From positions 6,324,001-6,388,000 of the forward strand of contig JAHRBC010000003.1 of assembly GCA_022702545.1 (NCBI GenBank): a stretch of 64,000 bases of DNA. Reading direction: 5' to 3'. The translations under genes were made by a program, and so were the position numbers. The first letter of the stretch is position 1; each line of letters opens with the position of its first letter. Shown here piece by piece: positions 1-11,811 of this stretch. The notes under the pieces were generated by a model. That model made no database searches. It was not told where the DNA came from and saw only the letters and a list, made by a program, of their open reading frames with translations. The DNA comes from Phycomyces nitens (taxonomy: Eukaryota; Mucoromycota; Mucoromycetes; Mucorales; Phycomycetaceae).

Positions 1-1565
1 AAAGTCAACTCCAAGTTATTCACTGTAAATCCAATGACTTACAGACATCAAAGTCAACAATCTGAGGTAATTTGAGGTCTTCCATCTTTACGCCCTTCTT
101 GTTGGCCTTGCTAGCCAAATGTCCCTGTGAGAACTCGTAGCTTTGGGCATCACGTCTAAGCGAAAATGCACGCAGAGACTGGTCTCGGCCTGCACTGATG
201 ATCATCTTTCCAGAATTATCGTAAAATCTGATCTTTGACGGTGGGCCATAATGTCCACTGCGATACTTCAAGGGTAAAGGTACGGAATTGTGCTTCTCGA
301 AAATCCATTGCTAATACAACTGGTGTGTAAGCAACACAGAATGATAGTGTATGATGATACTCAATGCGTTACTACTTTACCTTGACAGCGTTATCTGCAC
401 CTGCTGTCACAAGCACTGGTTGACCGTGCAAGAATGCAACCGACGAGATTGACCCATTATGAGCTCCTTTCATCTTGTGCACCAGGCGGCGAGAGTTGAG
501 ATCCCAGAGTGCGACCTCACCGTGCATGTTTGCAGTAGCCATCATAGGTTCCTCGTCTATTTCTGGGTCAATACTTTCCTTTCCTTTCCTTTATTCCATT
601 TTTCCCTCCTTCAGTCTGTACCTGTACGGAATGATATGGCTGTCACTCGGTCTTCCTGTCGTACACAATCGATTTTCTCATCCACTTTAATGTTGTGCAG
701 CTGGACGGTACCATTCAACAGACCAATTGCAACTACATCGACTACAGGCGATTGAGTCAAGCAAGTGACGGGAGATCCAAATGTTTTGAACTGATAGACA
801 AGACTGTTGGTGCGAATGTTCCAAATCTGAAGGGTTCCTTCAGTGCTGCTAATCAACAATTTGTTCAAATAGGTGCTAGGGTGAATCATTGCTGTGGCAG
901 TAAATTGATCACCAAATTCGATCTCTGTATACAACTCTAATCACACCATACAAATACAGATTAGCATAAATCCCTAGACACCCTATTAAATATTTACCTC
1001 CAGTAGCAGTATTCCACATCTTTAATGTATTATCATCGCACAGACCGGCAACATAGGGACCAAGTACGAGCAACTGGAAGATGATGAAATTTCCTTCACC
1101 TCCAACACGAGAAAACTATATTTGGGGTGAATCGGCTTGGTTCTTTTATATAATCCATATTCAGAAAAAAAAAGTCTACCTCTTTTCCGCGCTTAAATGC
1201 CAATACGCTATTACCGCAAGCTGCATAAGTAATACCATTAGCAGATGTCATTGCAGTAATGGCATTTTCTGTAGTAGGGCTCACAAAGAGCAAGTTCATT
1301 TTAGCAACCTGAAAATACACCACGTCTACATGAGTCTTTTTCCCGTCCACATTATTCGATGCAATGAATTTACATTGTATGTCTGGAAATTGTTGCCGAC
1401 GCTGGTTGTCAAGAAATAATCCTGTCCTCGGGTTTCAATGACAAATGGAACATCATTTGTAATGTATCCAATGGCACGGAAAGGCTGGAAGATGCGGGAT
1501 CGCATGGGCTTCACAGCCTTTTCAACGCGTTGCTTTTTGTTGTCCATAAGTTCGTGGTTGGCCAT
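1..1565 (-). CDS. utp21: UTP21 (WDR36) U3 snoRNP WD40 protein, N-terminal part
   Basis: This is a component of the small-subunit processome that works with U3 snoRNA in 18S pre-rRNA cleavage in the nucleolus. The family match rests on the N-terminal block around SRIFQPFRAIGY, DYFLTTSVGNNFQTY and LLFVSP, followed by WD40 blades (for example VLAFKRGKEV, LQIWNIRTNSLVYQF, EVALWDLNSRRLVHKMKGAH). Six exons can be joined in frame on the minus strand: 1374-1565, 1180-1308, 998-1073, 622-936, 381-562 and 43-310, all with GT-AG borders. A donor at 37-42 shows that the gene continues past the left edge, so the remaining blades and the C-terminal Utp21 domain are missing. The start is the ATG at 1565, which gives the usual MANHE-like N-terminus directly before the conserved block. 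Identification is firm; individual exon edges were placed by eye. Confidence 0.88.
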
Positions 1566-1767
1566 GGTTCGAGTCGATCGATCTTCAAAAAAAATTGGAA
1601 CTTGGCCCTGTTAAGAAAAATCGAGCGCCACCAAGAAAAGCTGTCACGACAAAGCGTTTCCAAAAAAGAAAGTAGATGTTCATAGTATATAAAATGTATC
1701 TTTAATGATGAGCCTGAAGCTATAATTAAATAGTAAATGCAATTCAATTATGAAAAAAAGAAACATC

Positions 1768-3012
1768 CTAGGCCCAGACCTGTTGCAGAGAAGAAGAAAC
1801 AATAATGAGCTTTAGAATCCGTTTATATTTTTGAAAGGGTGTATTCGCATTACCTTTAAGGATGCATCCCAACTTCCTGTGCACAAGACTGTCCCGTCAC
1901 CTGAAATACCCAGACACGACACTCGGTTCTCATGTCCTGTCAATATACCCACTCGGTCGCCCTTGAGGGTGTCCCATACATGACAGTTAAAGTCATCGTA
2001 ACCGGCAAACAAAAGTCGACCAGAGATTGAAAAATCGATAGACGTTATGCCTGAAAGGACAGATTCATGTGTAAAGACACTTAATTCGCAATCGGCTCGT
2101 AAATCGTACAGTCTACATGTAGCATCGTCGGATCCAGTTATAAACGCTTCGCCATTTGGAAAGAATTGAACAGCATTAATGTCAGTCTCATGGCCTGCAA
2201 ATGTCTGGACACATTGGGCTGTTCGGACATCCCATACTTTGGCTGTAGCATCGCATGCTCCAGTGACAAACACATTAGGATTCGGGCCAAGTGAAAGGCT
2301 ATATGAAATATTAATGATGATTATTTGGACCAAGCCGTTATTTTTACCTCATCACGTCTCCTGTGTGATCATCAAAACTCTCTGTCTTTACACCGGCATC
2401 AATATCCCACAACATACAGCTCATGTCGCCAGAACTTGTTAATATGCGTCTATCGTCTATAAATCTACAACTACTAACGTAGCCGGTGTGCGCAGACAGC
2501 TCGCGTGTTGGACGAACTGGGCCATCCCGAGTCTTGAGACTGTAGATTGAACAAATGTTATCTAATCCACCACTCGCCACAAATTCTCCTGAAGGACTAT
2601 AAGCGCATGTCATGACCCACGAAGATCTGAGAGGGATGGCATGCACCTTATTACTTGAATAGGCGTCCCATACAATCAGTTTTCCGTCCTGAGAGGCTGA
2701 CACCAGATGCTGTCTGTCTGTAGACCAATGCATAGAATATATCTTGGCAAGATGTCCTTTAAGTGCCTTTCGATTCTTCATTAGCACTCGAGGCAGAGGG
2801 TCAATGTCCTTTGCCATCTCTTGTACTTTATCAACCAAAAAGTGAGAATAAATGTCAACTTTTTGCGTCAATTTTAATCCAATCACTAAATTATTTGGCT
2901 ACTTGCATGTTGTGTCTGATAAAGCATCTTTGCGTTGTTTTATTCGTTCTTTGAGGGCTTCAGCTTCTCGTCTAGCAGCAGCGACACGGCTGGTAATTTC
3001 GTAGTCTTCCAT
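1768..3012 (-). CDS. Heterotrimeric G-protein beta subunit
   Basis: This is the beta subunit of heterotrimeric G proteins, a seven-bladed WD40 propeller that pairs with gamma and relays receptor signals at the plasma membrane. Exons 2907-3012, 2348-2825, 1854-2298 and 1768-1779 join to 346 residues, the normal family length of about 340-350. Residues 1-35 form the N-terminal coiled-coil helix ([21 protein letters not shown]). The propeller includes [54 protein letters not shown] and [15 protein letters not shown]. The last exon is only 12 nt and supplies VWA plus the stop. The first intron requires a non-canonical GC donor (GCAAGT at 2901-2906) to yield the expected DTTLQEMA junction. An upstream in-frame Met exists, but the ATG at 3012 matches the family N-terminus. 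Mucoralean genomes usually carry several G-beta paralogues, so no symbol is assigned. Confidence 0.93.
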
Positions 3013-5739
3013 CAGTAGGAAGAAGGGAAGGATAGGAGGGAAAAGGGGAAATGTGGACTTTATTATTATTATTTCAAGGGGAAAAATATTTGTCAAAGAA
3101 TAGAAAGTATAAAACGTATTGCCACATGCATAATACAACGAAACTTGGTATTAATTTATTGGGCATACCTCCATTAAGCTTGTATAATACTAGATCTATT
3201 GCTGTAGCTGTGATAATCTGCTGTCAATTGGCATGAGTAGCCAATGTATTCAATACGTCTAAAGCTTAGTACTGTGGTTGCTGTCCTGTATAAGGTCTAA
3301 GGTTGGACTTTATCTAGCATAACAATTATATTGCTCTATGGCCGTCAATTGTACTTGATCGACAAGGTGGCCATTAAATTGAGAAATATTGATATGACTT
3401 TAATGTGGAATTGGAAACTAGCCATAATAATTAACTAGGATTAACTATTGCAAAAAATAAAAGTGGGTCGACTTTCTCATTGAACCATACATGATAAGAG
3501 ATTGGGACAAACTGGGCAAGTACCATAATGAATACCCCGTCTTTTGAGTATTCCGGTTTGTTGGCCATTGTCTTTTTTTTTAATTTTATTTTATAATATT
3601 CAATTCATGTTTGATACGGTAGTAAGTTGGGCGCATAACTGATGAATGTCGCACAATTTTGGTCTTTTCTTTTTATCTTTTGAAAAAAGGAAAGTAATGG
3701 CAACTGTTGACTGATAACAAAAAGACATCTTTATATTAAATGTCAATAATATATACACATATATATATCTGTATACTGTACAATTACCTAGATGGAGAAG
3801 ATTCCATGCTATTCTAGATGGTAGTATTCAGATGTTAAAATAATATTCGTATTCTTTTTTAAAAGAAAAAGAAAAAGGTCCACAGAAACTCCTTAATAAT
3901 ATTGTTTTAAAGATTCACATTTACCCTTTAAACTCTCAAAAGGTACGAAAACCTCCCGCACAAACATTTAGAGCATTATAATTCAAATAAATGATAATTT
4001 AATGAATTCATCAGTTACTGGGGTACTGATAGAACCCTCTATAAGAGCCAATGAATCCCCATGATATTTGTTCAATGTTTGAACATTCCATTCATCTATT
4101 TTCAAATTCTAGCAACATTAAAACCCTTTGCATACAGAGCCAATACACCAGCATACCCGCTCACACTAAGGAGAAAGGAGGTAAGGGAAAGCTTATTGTC
4201 ATTTCTTTTAAAGACTTTAAAAGTAATATAGGAGATTTCTGTCCACACACTCAAAACTATGTTTATGATGAACAGAATATTATTACTTTATATTTGGAAT
4301 AATAATAATAATAAAAACAGTTGATTTGATTTGTAGAAACATCAATAGTAAATAATTGTTGTGCTGGTCAATAAATATCAAGTACAACAATTGATACTAC
4401 AGTAATGGTATCAATATATTTTCATATTCTACAAGTTATTTAGTATAATACTTATACAAATATAGATGAGAAAAGGTAAATATCGCAGATTATTAAAGCA
4501 CACTTTTCCTTTAAAGACTTGTATAAATTTGGCTCTTAAGCATCTGAACTCAAGATTGATTCAGATGTATATATTTATATGGTAAAGGTTGGTACGAGAC
4601 ATTATCATTATAGGCACAAATACTTGCTCCTAATGTAATTGGATCTAACCAACCATTAATGGTAATATGTTGTTCTATTTGACTTATAAATTACAGAACC
4701 TTGATACATGGTAAGAATAAATGAACAAACAGGCCAAATAACACATGGCCTGATACTGAACAAATAATAGAAATAAGGAGTTATAAAGTAGATCAGTCAC
4801 CACCTTGAGCCAGTTTGCAGGTGGATATAAAAGATAGTCAATATGAAAGACAAGGTCAAGGTATTCAGATAAACCAATACTTTACAAAAACAAAATGACC
4901 ATTTGTACTAAAGCTTTATATTCTAGTATAAACATATTAATGAGAGTAATAAAAGGCATTTTTTTTGTCTGAAGTGATATCGAGTATTATAAATGCATTA
5001 GTAGAAATGGCACTAAGAATAGAATTTAAATGTATGCAGATGTTGAAACGCTTTTTAGAGCTATCTAATGATAGGTCTCGAAATATCTAGGGATTTGCTT
5101 GTAGACTTGGATTTGGAACATTATTTTGATGGAATATTCAGAGTTTATGACTGTTGGTTTTATTATAAAGGAATCTTCAAAATGCTTTTATGACTCGAAC
5201 CAATATTGTGGCCTTTTTGTCGTATACTGGCTTGACTATATACTAGACTAATGATATAATAATAGTAGATGCTTTTTTTTGGTTTGCGCAGTTTGTGCAA
5301 AGCGCAATACCAAAAAAAAACATAAATATACCATCATATAGTCTCTATGAAACATTTGGCCCTGTAGTATGACTTTATTCTTTTAAGAGTGAATTGAATA
5401 TATAGTTGGTTGTATGGCTAGAATAAAGCTAGATAAATATTTTGTTTCAAATACATGTAGATATTTGATATTAACACGGTCATTTGTGTGTACGATAAAT
5501 ATCATGCTATCCCGGGTTTGAGATTCAAAATGGTTAAAGAGTAACACAATCAAGAGGATATAATATCAATATACCAAGAAAAACACACATCTCCTGAACC
5601 CATTTGACTCTTAAAAATTAAAAAAAAGGTTTATAGACAGAACACACATGAAACAAAAAAAGAGACAAGTTTTGTTTCAAAGAAAGGCAGATAATGGATT
5701 ATACAAACAGAAATAATATCTCAAAGAGACCCCTAATAT
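3013..5739. other. AT-rich intergenic region, about 2.7 kb
   Basis: This spacer lies between G-beta (whose 5' side faces it) and the 3' end of the next minus-strand gene. It contains homopolymer and TA-rich runs, one 47-bp palindrome (described separately) and only short ORFs without recognisable domains or splice continuity. The roughly 200 bp next to position 3012 should include the G-beta promoter. I see no RNA gene. Confidence 0.6.
5273..5320. repeat. A/T-tailed GC-core palindrome
   Basis: Eight T residues followed by GGTTTGCGC are mirrored 12 bases later by GCGCAATACC followed by a run of A. The arms pair over about 17 positions with one unpaired base. The fold would look like a strong hairpin in either strand. 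It sits in a gene-poor spacer; no function is assigned. Confidence 0.6.
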
Positions 5740-6355
5740 TTATGCTTGAGCAGTCAAGGCATGTTGCTCACCCAATCCGACTACAAGATTGACAAGAGCC
5801 TTGAATTTCTCCTTTTGCTCGGGAGTAGCCTGGACAGACGATTCTCCTTGGTTGCATCCCTCGGGACCACCTTTTTGAATAGGATAAGCAAAACTTGATC
5901 GACCAATGCGCATATTTCTATATTATCAATATTTTACCGTTTTGCCACTGGAAATCGTTGGAATAGAAACCGATAGAGACATCTTGACCATAAATATCCT
6001 GGCTTCCGGTAGGTTCTTCCAAAGGCAACTCTGCCAACTGATTGCGGAGAATTACAAGGGCATCCTGCAACTCCTGGCTAAGTAGACAAGTCAATCATCT
6101 ACACCATATCTCGGACCTTCTTTTGTTATCTTACGTGGAAACAGAGCCAGTCTGGGTCACATAGTCTGTCTTGGACCCAGGCTGGAGGTTGGCATGAAGA
6201 ATGCTGGCAGTGTTGGCGTCACCTCTGATCTCAACTACTTGCCTAGGAACAGAGGGTGAATAAAAGAAACGGTGACAGTAATCTACTTACTCTGTAACTG
6301 GGCCAACAATGCCGCCAGTGATGCCTTGACGAAGAACAACTTGGAATGTAGCCAT
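5740..6355 (-). CDS. Hypothetical 147-aa protein
   Basis: I do not recognise the family. Four exons (6291-6355, 6135-6242, 5938-6077, 5740-5870) join with canonical GT-AG borders and consistent phase to a 147-residue protein, which argues for a real gene. It begins MATFQVVLRQGITGG and ends VVGLGEQHALTAQA. There is no signal peptide or membrane segment. The centre has a short helical stretch (ELQDALVILRNQLAELP), followed by a motif-like patch around YGQDVSIGFYSNDFQW and GGPEGCNQG. The composition suggests a small soluble globular protein. It is divergent from the small membrane protein at 6626 with 270 bp between their starts, so the two may share a promoter region. Confidence 0.75.
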
Positions 6356-6625
6356 TGGAGTAGAGGAATGGGTATATAGTAAAGGTTGAGAATAGACTAC
6401 TAAAAGGTAGAAGAGTGAGACGAGAAAGACAAACACTGAAACGCGGAAGACGGACGGCATCAAGAAATACGGAACCAAGGTTGGTTCAACCTCACCGGAG
6501 TTAAACCTTGGCATTAGGTGAACATGTGATGCATGGAAGAAGTTCTCAATTTGGAAGAGCCAGTCACTTGTACACAGCCACATACTCGATACACTTTCTA
6601 CCTCTTTATCAAGAATCACATTAAA
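6356..6625. promoter_or_regulatory. Divergent intergenic promoter region
   Basis: The 270 bp between two divergent start codons must carry the promoters of both neighbours. No clear TATA box or named operator can be picked out. The region is less AT-rich than the surrounding spacers. Confidence 0.4.
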
Positions 6626-6841
6626 ATGGCGAAATTTGCTCAGGCCATGGCAGTATCATTTGGTGCATTTGCAGGAGGTGCAGCTGGCTTTTATTTTTTG
6701 GAAATGTACAAGATCAAGGCCAAGGTAATTATCTAGAGTGGTACATGAATTGCTAAATTGATGCATTATTTACAGGAGGAAAGATTAGCCAAGTTGATGG
6801 AAAAGAAACGCGATTATGAGAACAGCAAAGATGTATTATAA
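6626..6841 (+). CDS. Tiny single-pass membrane protein (54 aa)
   Basis: Two exons (6626-6724 and 6776-6841) join in phase 0 across a 51-bp GT-AG intron to give 54 residues. Residues about 8-27 (AVSFGAFAGGAAGFYFLEMY) form one hydrophobic, glycine/alanine-rich membrane segment with no cleavable signal. It is followed by a charged, mostly basic helix (KIKAKEERLAKLMEKKRDYENS). This layout is typical of small accessory proteins of the mitochondrial inner membrane, such as assembly factors and supernumerary subunits, but I cannot name a family, so mitochondrial location is inference. The start at 6626 follows an AAAA context and has no competing in-frame Met upstream within the frame. Spliced small genes of this size are easily missed by annotation pipelines. 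Confidence 0.72.
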
Positions 6842-8405
6842 GCCATAAAAAAACAAAGACCTCTCGATAGACAACATATAGAAGACACCCTTTAAGTGTG
6901 GGGTTCATATTTTGCTTGGCATCAAATACAATTTATCCTTTTGTACATTACTAGAAAAGCACAGTGTTGTATGCAGTGAGAAAACGGACCTCTCCAGACT
7001 AATATTCTTGGTGATAATATGTTGAGATATGAGTCTAGAGATGTTACGAATGAATTATTCGCCCTTTCTTTATGCAAACAAAGATTTTGTGGAGTAGGAT
7101 TAATTAAAGAGGGTCAGTGCCAATTTCATATTCATGGGTCGAACAATAAGAGTATAATGCCAGGTCCAATGTTAATTTTCAGGGATCATTCTTTCGACAC
7201 ATATATATACGTGTGTTTATTTTACTTTTATTCCAAACAATAATTCACAAAAAGGCTCCATTGTTACTCCCACCTTGGCCTGCTTGTCAGGCCAAGTCAT
7301 GATGAGAAAAACAAAATACATTTTCCCAAAGACAACAGGCATTGTGTGATAAAGCCTCGTAAAGATTTTGTTAAAGTCTTATCTAATTCCTCGCCTTGTT
7401 TTGTCTTTCTTTACTTGTATTTGGCTATTGCCCACAAGTGAATTATGGGAAACAAATATAATCACCATCTATATATATAGATAATACTATGATTTATGTT
7501 TATTCAACTAAATGTATTTTATTGTATAGCTCATTGTATAGCTCATCGACTTATTGTTTATAAAGTACAACACTTTTTTTTGGGGGCTGACTAGACTTTG
7601 ACAATAGGAATCTTCATTTTAACAAAAAAAAAGCAAAAATACTTTAAGGACCACCAGAGATTCATAATCAGGACCACATTTATTTTCTTTTATTGCTTTA
7701 TACATCAATGAGGGATTTATTCCGAGTATTATATTTATTTCTGTTTTCACAGAGATGCTGGGTTCTTTCTTATTCATTGATAATGAGCTTTGTAATAAGA
7801 TTTAACTCCAGTATTTAGGTAACATACATTATAGAGTACATACATCGCTTGTTGGTTATATATTATTGACTTCTATTTTTTTTGGGTTATGAACCAGGTC
7901 AACTATGTTATGAAGTTTATTATCGCAAGAACACATTCATTAATTTAGTTTATTTGTCAAACTGTTGTCAGAAATAATGATGGATAATACTATCGGCAGT
8001 ATAATGCACATGTCCAATATTTAGAAAGTAGAATAGGCTATTTGACTTGAGATGCGAATAATAGTATTGAGAAAACAAGGAAAAGCTTTCAATATTCTCA
8101 ATCTAACCTATTCTGATAATTTGTGTTTTTCATTGATAAGGATATATTCGATTGTAGTCGATATCCTTGTTGGTATAGTATACTGATATTAAAGTCTTTG
8201 ATTTGATAGACAATTGTAATTGTTTGTTTGGTCGTTTTCAACGTAATGTATGCCTTTCTTTCCCATGGGTTTTGTTTAAATATGTTTGGTAAATTATCTT
8301 ATTAGGTTCAAGCACTTGTTTTATTCTGTAGTGATTGTTCTAAAGCATATAAATAGAGGTTAAAAAGATTTCTAAAGATGCTAAAATATTATCCAAGTTA
8401 TTCAA
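6842..8405. other. AT-rich spacer with a short perfect hairpin
   Basis: No gene can be supported here. A perfect 9-bp stem with a 5-nt loop lies at 7274-7296 (CTTGGCCTG, CTTGT, CAGGCCAAG), about 430 bp after the small membrane protein gene. A short tandem duplication of TAGCTCATTGTA occurs near 7528-7552. The rest is AT-rich and without structure that I can see. Confidence 0.5.
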
Positions 8406-8704
8406 ATGGAACTCTCTATTCAGACAAAAGACATTCATCTAAAAGCATCTCTCCTGGAAGAAGAAGCTCGGCGAAAGATCTTGGAGGATGAATCAATCGA
8501 CGCCGAGGAGCTAGAACGATTAGAAGCACTAGAGAGAAAGGATTATTACAAGTATACTCATGAATTAACTCGTGGTAAGTTTAGGTGATATAAAGTATTA
8601 AAAAAAAACTACTTAAACGTCCCTAATGCATCAACATAGTCGACCACAATGAGAATTGTAAAGGCTTTCTTGAAAATCTTGGAATTACAATAAGTAAAGA
8701 ATAA
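8406..8704 (+). CDS. Small acidic coiled-coil protein (77 aa), hypothetical
   Basis: Exons 8406-8574 and 8640-8704 join across a GTAAGT...TAG intron of 65 bp in consistent phase to give 77 residues. Most of the protein is a charged helix rich in Glu, Lys and Leu (ASLLEEEARRKILEDESIDAEELERLEALERKDYY). It ends with a short tail carrying the single Cys (ENCKGFLENLGITISKE). Nothing suggests secretion or a membrane segment. I cannot assign a family. The intron, the phase continuity and the coiled-coil bias support a real gene, but it is small and isolated, with more than 1 kb of empty DNA on both sides. Confidence 0.6.
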
Positions 8705-9983
8705 ATCTTCATGAATATTTACATAAAACTGTAACTAGTTTTGTATACATAAAATAAATTTTATACACAAAACACGAAACTTTTTTGAAAAGAGATCAAT
8801 TCCTTATTTCATGAACATTATCTCTGAGAGTATATTATTATTATAAGAGTTTAAAAGGTCATGGGATCAAAGTAATCGTATATTTCTTGACATTCAATAT
8901 TTCGTATTATCTATCATCAAGACTACCAAAACAGCCAGCAAGAAGATGTGATTTTCAATATAAAAGTCCCCTACTTTTTCAAAGGAAAAAAAAATGTCAT
9001 AAACATTGGCAATTATTTACTGTTTTTGATAGAGCATCAAAGAAGTAAAATATACCTCAGAGCAACGAGAGAAAGAAAGAAAGAGAGCTACAGATACTTT
9101 CATTTAATATTTTTTGGCCTTTAAGATGGTAAGCACTTGAAGATCCCGCCTTGAACCAATGTACATCAATATACTGGTTATTTGATTGGAAATAACAATT
9201 GCCTGAAACTTTATGGCACAAAAATACTTCCACCCACTGTAAAGTGCCTTTTTTTTATTATCTCGGGCATGGTGTGCGGGCGTGTAGCTGCTTTGTATTG
9301 TTCTATAAATGAGCTCAACAACCAATTGGATAAAGGTCCCTTTGTCGTATATATAGCCTTGGAGAACCTTTTCAAATTGTCTGAATGGAATTTGTGGGTA
9401 TTAACCTCGATTTCCCATCTTATTTTGTCAAACGATCTTTTATGTCCTTGCAAACAATTGAAATGGTTTTTCAATATATACCAAAAAGAAGAGACGAATC
9501 TTCAATAAAACCGCAATATATATATATATATTCAAAAACAAAGCAAACCCAAAACAATTAGTAACTTTTTTTAATAAGCACCATGTTGACTCTAGACCAA
9601 GCACTATGGCAATGATCTTGATTTCTTTCAAGGAAAATCAGAAATGTTGTATACACAATACTTTGTTATAGAAGTTCAACTCATGCATATTTTAAACAGT
9701 TCCGAGTATTCTTTGCTCATCATGCGATGCGATGGTTTCTTCTTGCCAACTGTAAATTGAGTGTACATTATAAGTTAAGCCAAAAGTCAATAGACATTGT
9801 CATTTTTTTAACGCTTTATATAGACTTGCAGTAAAGAAATGCTGTAAAGGAAGAAATAAGAATAACTACTATTATATATGTATATAATAATGTCACTATG
9901 GTTGGAACGTGGCATAATGTTTTTAAATAACTGGAAACAAACTGAATAAGGTGGTTACTTTTTTTGGTTCAAGAACAATAGGC
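8705..9983. other. Gene-poor spacer
   Basis: The region is AT-rich with TA dinucleotide runs (near 9515-9530 and 9870-9890). Short ORFs of about 60-108 codons occur on both strands around 9100-9640, but none has a domain, splice continuity or start context that I can support. It leads into the 3' end of the frameshifted F-box gene. A decayed element around 9.2-9.6 kb is possible but not demonstrable by eye. Confidence 0.45.
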
Positions 9984-11811
9984 TTATCTACGGGGAATAC
10001 GTATAGTATAACCACGGGCTACATATCCAAGTTTTATCTTTGTATATCCAAAAGCATAAGTATTCTTCCATTGCTCAGACGGGGTTTTTCTTTTCATGCT
10101 AAGAGTTCTCTCTATAACAATTCTTTTGTTTTCTTCATAGTTGGATAAAAACTTCATGAGACGGGAGCTATGTTGTTTTGGCAAAGTATGGAGACCTCTG
10201 GATTTACCACTGTAAAGCCAGTCATAATGGGCTCTAGTACGTGGACCTCCAATAACAACCGGCAAGACATTGGGATCGTAATCTTGTTTTGGGGGAATAT
10301 CGTCAACTGGTCGAGTAATAAGAGTTATGTGTGCATTTTCTGGACACTCCTTGCTTCCTTGTATAATGAATTTTGTGTAATTTATATCTAGTGTCTCTAA
10401 ACGGCTGTAGGTCATGTCAATAAACAGACACCCAGGTGATGTAAAGCTGCCGTATACTGTTGATCTGGTCATAGCCAAATCCTTCAAACTTCTGCAGTGG
10501 AACGACAGAAACCGAAGAACATCTGCTGTGATTTGTGAGCGATATACTTTGAATGACTGGAGTCCATATCTATTTGCGTTGTAGAGTTCATCTTTAAGTG
10601 TGAAATGAGGAGTGCTTAGTGAGAGTGATTTCAAACGAGGTGCTGCACAGAGAATGGTATCCAGCTCAACAGACGTGGCTGAAGTTTTGATATCCAGCTG
10701 AACCAAATTGTAAAGATTGTCCTTTAACTCCATCAAGTTTATTGGAGTCGTATATAGCATTGAGCATTCCAAACGAAATGATTCAATGGTATTCGATAAC
10801 TCGGAGATACAGTTCCGTGCGATGCGCTCGGGAATCATACAGATAGTGTCAAAATAATCGTCATCATATGGTATGTTAATGACAATCGATGTGTTTTAGC
10901 GGTATATTGCAAAGGTTGATTATATCCCAAAAAAATATATTTTCCCCTTCACAACTGGGATATTCGATTATTAATGTTGTTAGATGTCGAAATGTCAGAG
11001 GAATTTTTTGAAATAGTGCTATTGTGCTCTCTCTTTGTTCTTTGGAACTGGGCAAGACGTCTTCTGAAGTATACTCAAGCGTATGCAGATTGGGATATTT
11101 GCGAGTAAAATAGTAAAGCCATCGACTGTTTGTGTTTACGGAAACTATGTTCAAGCTTCGCATCTTTGTGGCCGGTGATACACTTGCTATGTATTTAAGG
11201 TCGGTTTCGGATATGGTTGATAAGTTTATCTCCAGCATTAGAAGTCCAAGGTGGTTTAGATGCGAGTGAATGAGCTCAAAGTCGCTTAGTGAGAATAATG
11301 CGATACTATCCCGCCAACCTTCACTCAGAATCTCTAGTCGTCTCAGGAGTGGTAATCGCAGGATTACTTTTACTATTTTATTCTTCATGTCAGTTGTAGA
11401 TGAATAGTCGAGATTAATGTAGAGTTCTGTCAGCGATTTCCAAAGGTGCCAGTTAGCCTTAATTCCAAAATCGATTTTGCTTATACAAATTTTTCTGCAA
11501 TCCAGATACTTTATATTTGGAATGATAGTCTGCAGGGAGTAGAGCTCTTCATCTGTTATTGGCCGAAAATGAATTAAATACAGGTATCGTACAAGGTGTG
11601 CCGTTTCATGATAGTTGTGTTGGGTATCCTGGGATGGATTAATAATATCGTTCAAGGTCTTGTCGTTTTTTATAATTAGATCAGAGTACATTGAATGCTG
11701 GAAGACGTCTTTCCATGACTTGCACACCAAAGAGCAAGAGGCCTTGTCTTTGAGGGAAAGAAAATACACAAGTTTGTACAAGATCTCTCGCGGCAAGTCT
11801 GTTAAAAGCAT
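9984..11811 (-). pseudogene. F-box/LRR protein, copy A, frameshifted
   Basis: This is a member of the F-box/LRR family seen six more times in this window. The first part, from the ATG at 11811 to about 10876, encodes the F-box (LPREILYKLVYFLSLKDKASCSLVCKSWKDVF) and the first half of the repeat region. The second part, from about 10905 to 9984, continues in another frame with the family's C-terminal half, including PGCLFIDMTYSRLETL, LITRPVDDIPPKQDYDP, HSSRLMKFLSNYEENKRI and FGYTKIKLGYV. Compared with copies C, D and E, about two bases are missing near 10884-10893, just after PLKHI. An intron is unlikely because the intact copies are continuous there. It is therefore a recent pseudogene or a sequencing error. 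It also carries a weaker version of the family promoter motif. Confidence 0.85.

Noticed and set aside
9182..9508. 108-codon ORF and overlapping antisense ORFs near 9.2-9.6 kb
   Set aside because: No domain, splice continuity or codon bias; both strands are similarly open because the region is AT-rich with few stops by chance.
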